Shown here: piece by piece, positions 63,663 through 64,000 of the stretch | How the letters are laid out: the number at the start of each line of letters is the position of its first letter | How positions within the stretch are numbered: the stretch's first letter is position 1 | DNA from: Capsicum annuum | Taxonomy: Eukaryota; Streptophyta; Magnoliopsida; Solanales; Solanaceae | Direction of reading: 5' to 3' | Assembly (NCBI RefSeq): GCF_002878395.1 | Contig: NC_061115.1 | Span: forward strand, 155,915,014-155,979,013 | Length of the DNA stretch: 64,000 nucleotides | Program-made: the position numbers and the translations under genes | Notes under the pieces: generated by a model | The model's database searches: none | What the model was told of the DNA's origin: nothing | What the model saw: only the letters and a program-made list of their open reading frames with translations

Positions 63663-64000
63663 ATGTCTTCCAAAAGAAAAGAAACAGAAAGTGAAGAAAG
63701 TGGATCAACTTTCGATCACCAAACAAAAAAGGCTAGAGTACAGATAGATTTAGAGGAACTTCCAGAACAATCTCAGTCAGGGCAAAATGAAGCCGAGAAA
63801 AGTGATAACTTCTCTTCACCAATAGGGCGTGAAATAATATTAAAATTCTAGCATGATTATGTCAAAACCATTAGTATTGACAATTTTCGAGTTGTGATGC
63901 CAATGAATAACCCTAATGCAGCATTTGGTGATCTTGTACGTAAATGCCAGTTGGGAAAACCTTTTGATGAACTTAGAAGTATTATGAAGAAGGAAAACAT
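63663..64000 (+). pseudogene. Start of gene-like frame with in-frame amber stop, runs off window
   Basis: A TTTTCTTTTGTTTGTAG acceptor-like tract ends at 63655, and ATG follows at 63663. 62 codons (MSSKRKETESEESGSTFDHQ, 'TKKARVQIDLEELPEQSQSG', basic then acidic, a possible nuclear localisation signal 'SSKRKE...KKARV'). TAG at 63849-63851 is followed in the same frame by 49 open codons to the edge ('DNFRVVMPMNNPNAAFGDLV'). That reads as genuine protein, so the stop is probably a mutation. Family not certain; the N-terminal style fits the Ulp1-protease-type transposon genes common in Solanaceae, as a guess. Confidence 0.5.

Overview
The window is repeat-rich nuclear DNA of a dicot plant. The mix of elements points to Solanaceae: tobacco vein clearing virus-like endogenous pararetrovirus, Tekay/Del-like Ty3/gypsy LTRs with initiator-Met primer sites, an Ogre/Tat-like LTR, a plant RTE-clade LINE, and a tRNA-type SINE ending in oligo(A). 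A large-genome member such as Capsicum is plausible, but the genus is inferred, not shown. I see no intact host protein gene that I can name. Nearly all coding-like sequence is decayed transposon or viral sequence.

Layout. 1-1130: LTR-like remnant. 1131-11131: a Ty3/gypsy element on + (LTR, PBS, gag, protease, RT, RNase H, integrase), split by a solo LTR (6957-9373, 5-bp target duplication) and by an exon-like fragment (10113-10480). It is cut off by another LTR at 11132. 13060-17358: Ogre/Tat-like LTR split by a Mutator-like element (14097-16651; long TIRs, 9-bp duplication). 17830-17861: Helitron 3' end. 18085-27640: endogenous pararetrovirus on the minus strand, one near-complete decayed copy plus a partial second copy. 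28227-28937: array of about eight 90-bp units. 28938-32760: RTE LINE (minus). 32830-36630: two LTR-like remnants, one holding an exact 39-bp-period array. 36985-38421: a Mutator-like element with a perfect 9-bp duplication. 39079-39105: a second Helitron end. 39232-47510: a minus-strand, non-coding, LARD-like LTR element whose downstream LTR is cut and joined to another LTR family. 47511-52369: decayed Ty1/copia element (minus). 52513-54390: a cluster of two SINE copies, a hAT-type MITE, a tRNA-Leu(CAA)-like gene and a Stowaway-type MITE.

55-64 kb differs. It carries two 21-bp-period arrays, 5 kb apart, that share the core TCTGTTGCA and the near-palindrome CTGTTGCAACAG, with scattered copies between and beyond. 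The same stretch has a small ORF with its own TATA box and poly(A) signal plus a broken relative, a 3.2-kb inverted repeat with a 12-base spacer and an intron-like segment in both arms, several tandem duplications, and at the right edge the start of a gene-like reading frame with a probable 5'UTR intron. This is the least explained part of the window. An assembly gap (100 N at 55838-55937) is bordered by the same 104-bp sequence on both sides and is probably artificial.

The nesting order (gypsy, then solo LTR inside it; Ogre-like LTR, then MULE inside it; copia, then LARD inside it) gives a relative timeline of insertions.
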